Assembly: GCA_900752435.1 (NCBI GenBank)
Contig: CAADVD010000038.1
Coordinates: forward strand, 11,120-75,119
Direction of reading: 5' to 3'
DNA: 64,000 nucleotides
Source of the DNA: Oscillospiraceae bacterium
Lineage (GTDB): Bacteria; Bacillota; Clostridia; Oscillospirales; Ruminococcaceae
Positions within the stretch are counted from its first letter, which is position 1; every line of letters starts with the position of its first letter. A model generated the notes under the pieces. It was given only the letters and a program-made list of their open reading frames with translations. It was not told where the DNA came from and ran no database searches. A program made the position numbers and the translations under genes. Below are positions 60,232 through 64,000 of this stretch, in pieces.

Positions 60232-62094
60232 ATCTCTCATCAACCACAAATATCCATACGGTTCAATCATAAAGTCATTCGCGCGCACCCTGCGTCCGCT
60301 AATCAAATCGGTGTACATGCCATCCTCCCACAAGTTCACATACTTCGTAAACTCACAGAAATTGTACACGCAAACCACTTTCTTGAAGTACGCCTCACGC
60401 GCAAACGCCAACAGTGTGGTATCCTCCAAGTTGATGTTGTACACACGGGCAATGCCATCGAAAATGTCGTTCTCCCGTCGAATGTCCACCAGCTTTTGCA
60501 GCCCTTGAAATACCTTGCCCTCCACGGTGCTGGCATCCTTGCGCTGTTCGGCTTTTGTCCAGTCAAATTTGCCGCGGTGAATAAACCGGCTGTCCATCGC
60601 GTGCGCCGGATCGTTGTGGTAATTGTAGTCGTTGCACTGCGCAATTTCATCGCCGCTGTAAATCACCGGAATGCCGCTCAAAGACAAAATGTATGCGTGA
60701 AGCATCAAATCGCGCTGGATGGACTGGTCAATGGCAAACTGGTCGCCGCGATACACCGCTTCCTCAATGCCGCAGAACGAAGCCGTCGTGCCGCAGCTTC
60801 TGGCGTCCTGCGTGACCGGGTCGTAGTTGTACAGCTCACCGCGCGCATAGCTGCCCGGGAACTTGCCGGAATAGAAATTGTATAAAAACTTCTTGTGCTC
60901 CAGTGGGTCAAAGCCCAAAAACCGCACATAATCCTCGTCCAAGCCCCAGCCCAAATCGTCGTGACAGCGGACGTAGTTGATGAACGCATACTGCGTCGGC
61001 AGGGCGTTCATGGCCTCCATCTGTTTGCGCAGAACACGGGTGTCCTTCGTCGCCAAGCTGTTCCAGATACAGACCATTGTGGTTACGTTGTACAGCATAT
61101 CGCATTCCGGTTTGTCCACCGGTCCGAAGTAGGGCGCTACCTCCTCCGGCTTCATTACAACCTCACCCTTGAACACAACGCCCGGACAAACCACCTGCGC
61201 AATGATGCGCATCATCCGCATAATCGTATGCACCTGCGGACGGTTGCGGCAGGAGGTGCCCAGCTCTTTCCAGATGTACGGCACCGCGTCAATGCGGAAA
61301 ATATCCACGCCCTTGTTCGCCAAATACAGCAAGTTGTACGTCATCTCGTTGAACACCACCGGATTCCGGTAGTTCAAATCCCACTGATAGGTGTAAAACG
61401 AGGTCATGACGTGTTTTTTCATGCATTCAATCCAAGTGAAGTTGCCCGGCGCAGTCTTTGGGAATACCTGCGGAACCGTCCGTTCATATTGACTCGGAAT
61501 GTCATAGGTATCGTAGCAAATATAGCGGTCGATGTATTCCTGCTCGCCGTTTTTCGCGCGCACCGCCCACTCGTGTTCGTCCGACGTGTGGTTCAGAATA
61601 AAGTCCAGACAGATACTCATGCCGCGCTTGTGACAGATACCGGCAATTTCAGAAAGCTGTTCAATCGTGCCGATGCGCTTATCCACATTGCGGTAATCGC
61701 TGACGGCATAGCCGCCGTCGTTTTCGGTTTCCGGCATGGAAAGAAGCGGCATCAAATGCAGGTAATTGACATGCAGTTCGGACAAATAATCAATGTGCTT
61801 CTTCAAGCCCTCCAGATTGCCAGCAAAGTTGTTCACATACATCATCATGCCCATCATCGTGGAGCGCTTATACCAATCCGCATCCTGCATACGCTCGGCA
61901 TCCATAGCTTTCAGCTCTTCGTTGCGTTCTTTGAAAAACTGAAACGAAGTTGCCACCAAATCGTTCAAATGCCCCATGTCGTTATACAGTTCCATATACA
62001 GCCATTTGAGTTCGTCATAATATGGCGCTAAACGCTCATCGAATTCCGCCCGCAGATCCACATTTTGTTTGGTTTTCACCGCTTGCTTTGCCAT
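60229..62094 (-). CDS. amylosucrase-like GH13 alpha-glucan enzyme
   Basis: A 621-residue GH13 protein of the amylosucrase/sucrose-active type. The N-terminal helical region (FDERLAPYYDELKWLYMELY) precedes the (beta/alpha)8 barrel. Barrel motifs are GGYAVSDYRNVDKRIG, LDFILNHTSDEHEW, VDIFRIDAVPYIW (nucleophile Asp near 268), VFKGEVVM (acid/base Glu near 313) and NYVRCHDDLGWGL (Asp near 376). No signal peptide is present, so it acts in the cytosol, probably on sucrose or alpha-glucans for storage or use. AGGAGGAG supports the start. Its stop codon is shared with the edge of repeat copy 1. Confidence 0.92.
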   Translation of the reverse strand: MAKQAVKTKQNVDLRAEFDERLAPYYDELKWLYMELYNDMGHLNDLVATSFQFFKERNEELKAMDAERMQDADWYKRSTMMGMMMYVNNFAGNLEGLKKHIDYLSELHVNYLHLMPLLSMPETENDGGYAVSDYRNVDKRIGTIEQLSEIAGICHKRGMSICLDFILNHTSDEHEWAVRAKNGEQEYIDRYICYDTYDIPSQYERTVPQVFPKTAPGNFTWIECMKKHVMTSFYTYQWDLNYRNPVVFNEMTYNLLYLANKGVDIFRIDAVPYIWKELGTSCRNRPQVHTIMRMMRIIAQVVCPGVVFKGEVVMKPEEVAPYFGPVDKPECDMLYNVTTMVCIWNSLATKDTRVLRKQMEAMNALPTQYAFINYVRCHDDLGWGLDEDYVRFLGFDPLEHKKFLYNFYSGKFPGSYARGELYNYDPVTQDARSCGTTASFCGIEEAVYRGDQFAIDQSIQRDLMLHAYILSLSGIPVIYSGDEIAQCNDYNYHNDPAHAMDSRFIHRGKFDWTKAEQRKDASTVEGKVFQGLQKLVDIRRENDIFDGIARVYNINLEDTTLLAFAREAYFKKVVCVYNFCEFTKYVNLWEDGMYTDLISGRRVRANDFMIEPYGYLWLMRD

Positions 62095-62267
62095 AATACT
62101 CCTCCTGTAACATCACATTTCGTTCCGCCGCACTGTGTTGCAAAATATGTTATTCGATTACATATCGTACTTTCCATCAAATCCCCGCTTAGATTCTTTA
62201 AATTCACTAGATTTTCCGTCTTATCGTTTATTATTTTTGAAAAATAAGATATGATACCCACGCCTAT

Positions 62268-62296
62268 ATGATAGTACACAGTTCTGATTATGTCAA
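62268..62296 (-). promoter_or_regulatory. promoter of the amylosucrase-like gene
   Basis: Minus strand TTGACA, 17 bp, TATCAT. The leader is about 165 nt; the AT-rich 261-bp gap shows no other clear element. Confidence 0.7.
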
Positions 62297-62355
62297 GCGA
62301 ATGCAATATTTTTCTTGACAGTTTATTCAAAAATCATAAAAGTACTGCCCTGCTT

Positions 62356-63081
62356 TTAGTCACATGGTGCAAAGCTTCTCATCCGCTTCACATTTCGGTT
62401 CATCCATTTCCTTCCGACATGCACATACAGCCACTGTTTGCACGGCGACCATGCCTGCCCATGCTGTTCCAAAAACGCGTCCGGCGATGCAAACACGCCA
62501 AAATCACGCACAATCCCTTCCCTTTGGATGTAGGTGTCGTTTCCATTCCAATCCACCGCCGGATGCTGCAAATCCTCCGTGGCAACCCCGTATCCGCAAA
62601 AGCTTCCCCGACAATCGCCAAACCGCTTTTGCACCGCACGCAGATACCGGCTGTCCAGAATGACCCCTTCGGTCACACACCAGCGCCCATCGTACAGCAC
62701 CTCCACCCAGCTATGCACAATCTCGCGCGGCGACAACCAATACACCAATCCCGTCTGCGCGCCCTTTTGCAGAAGCTTGTGAATCGTAAACCCGTGCAAA
62801 CGGCACGGAATCCCGACCGCACGCAGCAGTGCCATCAGCAAGGTCGCCTTGGTGTTGCACTGACCCATGCCGTCCTCCAGCACCGCCGCTGCCGTCAAGC
62901 CATCGTCCGCGTTGTACCCAAACGGAATCTCATCGCGCACAAAGTGATAGATGGACGCAATTCGTTCCTTTTCCGGCAGATTGCTCCACCCCCTGTCTGC
63001 AACCAGCGTCTGTATTGCCGGTGCATCAAAATTCAATCGTTCTGTTCGTTCCAGATATTGCCACATACGTTTTATTTTCAT
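62356..63081 (-). CDS. transglutaminase-like (cysteine-protease-fold) protein
   Basis: A 241-residue cytosolic protein with a transglutaminase-like core. HFVRDEIPFGYN leads to the catalytic Cys in DGMGQCNTKATLLMALLRAVG (Cys 74), the His in REIVHSWVEVLYDGRWC (near 122) and the Asp in GVILDSRYL (near 143). Such proteins cleave or cross-link peptides; bacterial stand-alone ones mostly act as proteases. No signal peptide or partner domain is present. The start at 63081 has only a weak AGAGAA; the upstream gene ends 15 bp before, so coupling is likely. Confidence 0.85.
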   Translation of the reverse strand: MKIKRMWQYLERTERLNFDAPAIQTLVADRGWSNLPEKERIASIYHFVRDEIPFGYNADDGLTAAAVLEDGMGQCNTKATLLMALLRAVGIPCRLHGFTIHKLLQKGAQTGLVYWLSPREIVHSWVEVLYDGRWCVTEGVILDSRYLRAVQKRFGDCRGSFCGYGVATEDLQHPAVDWNGNDTYIQREGIVRDFGVFASPDAFLEQHGQAWSPCKQWLYVHVGRKWMNRNVKRMRSFAPCD

Positions 63082-63096
63082 CCATTCTCTTTTCTT

Positions 63097-63717
63097 TTAT
63101 TCATGATAGAACCGCACCAGCCGAATCACATTCGCCGGATGCACCTCGAACAGCCGCTCGGCCAAATACACCTCGCGTTCCCCGCAGTTGGACACGACAA
63201 TCGCCGGTCTTCCCACCTGTTCGATACAGCCGGTAATCGTTACCCAATGCCAGTTGTCCTCACGCAGCTCCGGCGCGCGGTGATGCAGAATCAACAGCGC
63301 CAGCGGATGGCTGTCCTGCAAAGCGTTCTGCACAAACGCAACGGCCTGCTCCGCGCTTCGGAGGCATCCACAGCCGCCTGCGCGCAGGGTGACGCCGTGG
63401 TCAGCGGCGAACTCCACAAAGCGCCGGGCAAACCGTCCGGCATACGGAAAGCCCATGATGCCGGGCGTCATATAGCCATAGAGCTCTTCCATGCAGGCGA
63501 CGTATTCCGGCTGCGAAAAGGCGGCCGCATCACCGCGGTACAGCGCACGCATAGCCGGAAAACGGGCGGCGTAGTAAGCGGCCAAATTGGCGCCGCTGGT
63601 ACTTCCGCATCCGGCCTTGCGCGCCCATTCAGTCGGGAACCAGTCTTGGTTGCCGCCGTAGGCCGTATGGCCGTCGGGCAGAGAGATGCGGGGAAAGTTG
63701 AGTTCGATATTGGTCAT
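63097..63717 (-). CDS. C39-like cysteine-peptidase-fold protein
   Basis: A 206-residue protein with a papain-like triad order: AGCGSTSGANLAAYYA (Cys 37), DNWHWVTITG (His 157) and IVVSNCGERE (Asn 177). This matches the C39-like peptidase/BtrH-type fold rather than a named enzyme. ISLPDGHTAYGGNQDW starts the domain, and GHGVTLRAGG-like DHGVTLRAGGCGCL lies mid-way. It has no signal peptide. AGGAGG 7 bp upstream supports the start. Followed 15 bp later by the transglutaminase-like gene, suggesting that two cysteine-protease-fold proteins work on one peptide or metabolite. Confidence 0.75.
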   Translation of the reverse strand: MTNIELNFPRISLPDGHTAYGGNQDWFPTEWARKAGCGSTSGANLAAYYAARFPAMRALYRGDAAAFSQPEYVACMEELYGYMTPGIMGFPYAGRFARRFVEFAADHGVTLRAGGCGCLRSAEQAVAFVQNALQDSHPLALLILHHRAPELREDNWHWVTITGCIEQVGRPAIVVSNCGEREVYLAERLFEVHPANVIRLVRFYHE

Positions 63718-63740
63718 GAAAGTACCTCCTCATTTTACAC

Positions 63741-63749
63741 ATTATAGCA
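63741..63749 (-). promoter_or_regulatory. extended -10 promoter of the C39-like/transglutaminase pair
   Basis: Minus strand TGCTATAAT, 24 bp upstream of the start codon. The -35 region at 17 bp (TTTCAA) lies inside the adjacent repeat copy. Confidence 0.5.
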
Positions 63750-63752
63750 CAT

Positions 63753-64000
63753 TAAATTGCAAATTGAAAATTGCAAATTGCAAATGATGTGGAGAAAGAA
63801 AGTCTGAGCACAGAACTTAATGATAATTGCAAGTTGCAAGTTGCAAATGATGTGGAGAGGGAAAGTCTGAGCACAGAGCTAAGAATAATGCAAATTGCAA
63901 ATGATTTGTAGGGGGCGATGCCTTTCATCGCCCCGTTTTCTCGCACAAACCAAAGGATAGAATGATAATTGGAAACCGTAGGGGCGCGCATCGCGCGTCC
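63753..64000 (-). repeat. mosaic palindromic repeat, copy 2 (runs off the window)
   Basis: Reverse-complement copy of 60052-60231: TTGCAAATTG run, CTGAGCACAGA blocks, hairpin GGGGCGATG-CCTTT-CATCGCCCC (63912-63936), CCAAAGGATAG block and GCGCGCATCGCGCG palindrome at the window edge. It differs from copy 1 by an internal duplication (63781-63880). It holds no coding sequence. Confidence 0.85.
63781..63880. repeat. tandem duplication inside repeat copy 2
   Basis: CAAATGATGTGGAGA, AAGTCTGAGCACAGA occurs twice, at 63781-63818 and 63844-63880, with a few substitutions, separated by a TTGCAAGTTGCAAG run. Copy 1 has this module once. Confidence 0.85.

Noticed and set aside
60895..62031. 378-codon open frame on the plus strand
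   Set aside because: Shadow of the amylosucrase-like gene; no start signal and no known domain.
62290..63747. 485-codon open frame on the plus strand
   Set aside because: Covers two well-supported minus-strand genes and their gap; composition is typical of antisense translation.
63753..63905. possible CRISPR array in the TTGCAAATTG repeats
   Set aside because: Units are unequal, spacers are themselves repeats, and the block recurs inverted at 60 kb; no cas gene is near.
60052..64000. composite transposon
   Set aside because: The inverted flanks hold no transposase and no target-site duplication could be seen; the window also cuts copy 2.

Overview
The window looks like chromosome of a spore-forming, low-to-mid GC Firmicute of class Clostridia, probably near Oscillospiraceae/Ruminococcaceae. 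Support: AddA/AddB instead of RecBCD, two sporulation genes (spoIIR, spoIIID), strong AGGAGG-type ribosome binding sites, UPF0237/UPF0210 genes and the mix of housekeeping families. The species cannot be named from sequence alone. No rRNA, tRNA, CRISPR array, transposase or phage gene was seen.

Layout. 1-11 kb (minus strand): addA (cut by the window edge), addB, spoIIR, ispE, a VOC protein, a hexapeptide acetyltransferase, an aminotransferase with its Lrp/AsnC regulator, and a PHP phosphatase. 11-13 kb (plus): an ACT protein and UPF0210 behind a long, strongly structured 5' leader. 13-21 kb (minus): a small unknown protein, a cytidylate-kinase-like protein, PcrA, an MBOAT/lipoprotein/SGNH group for probable surface O-acylation, and an alpha/beta hydrolase. 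21-26.3 kb (plus): a FAD/Rieske oxidoreductase, a YyaL-type thioredoxin-fold protein and a PutP-type Na+ symporter.

26.6-57.3 kb (minus) is one continuous, AT-rich surface-polysaccharide locus of about 30 genes. A single strong promoter is visible at its upstream end (57363-57391). It starts with a phosphoglycosyl transferase that loads the lipid carrier. It then encodes two GT4, ten GT2 and three GT32-type transferases, a Caps_synth protein, two polysaccharide pyruvyl transferases, an EpsG/Wzy-like membrane protein, a FkbH-like protein, a Wzm/Wzt ABC exporter whose ATPase has a C-terminal carbohydrate-binding extension, and a membrane acyltransferase. Near its end lie UDP-GlcNAc 2-epimerase and a complete ribulose-5-phosphate to CMP-Kdo pathway (kdsD, kdsA, kdsC, kdsB). 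Kdo is best known from Gram-negative envelopes, so a full CMP-Kdo pathway inside the polymer locus of a spore-forming Clostridium-like organism is the most striking content. A GT42/Maf-like protein beside the exporter is the best candidate to use CMP-Kdo.

57.5-64 kb: spoIIID with a convincing sigma-E-type promoter, a sirtuin, another membrane acyltransferase, then an amylosucrase-like GH13 enzyme, a transglutaminase-fold protein and a C39-like cysteine-peptidase-fold protein. These last three lie between two inverted copies of a mosaic of small palindromic repeats.
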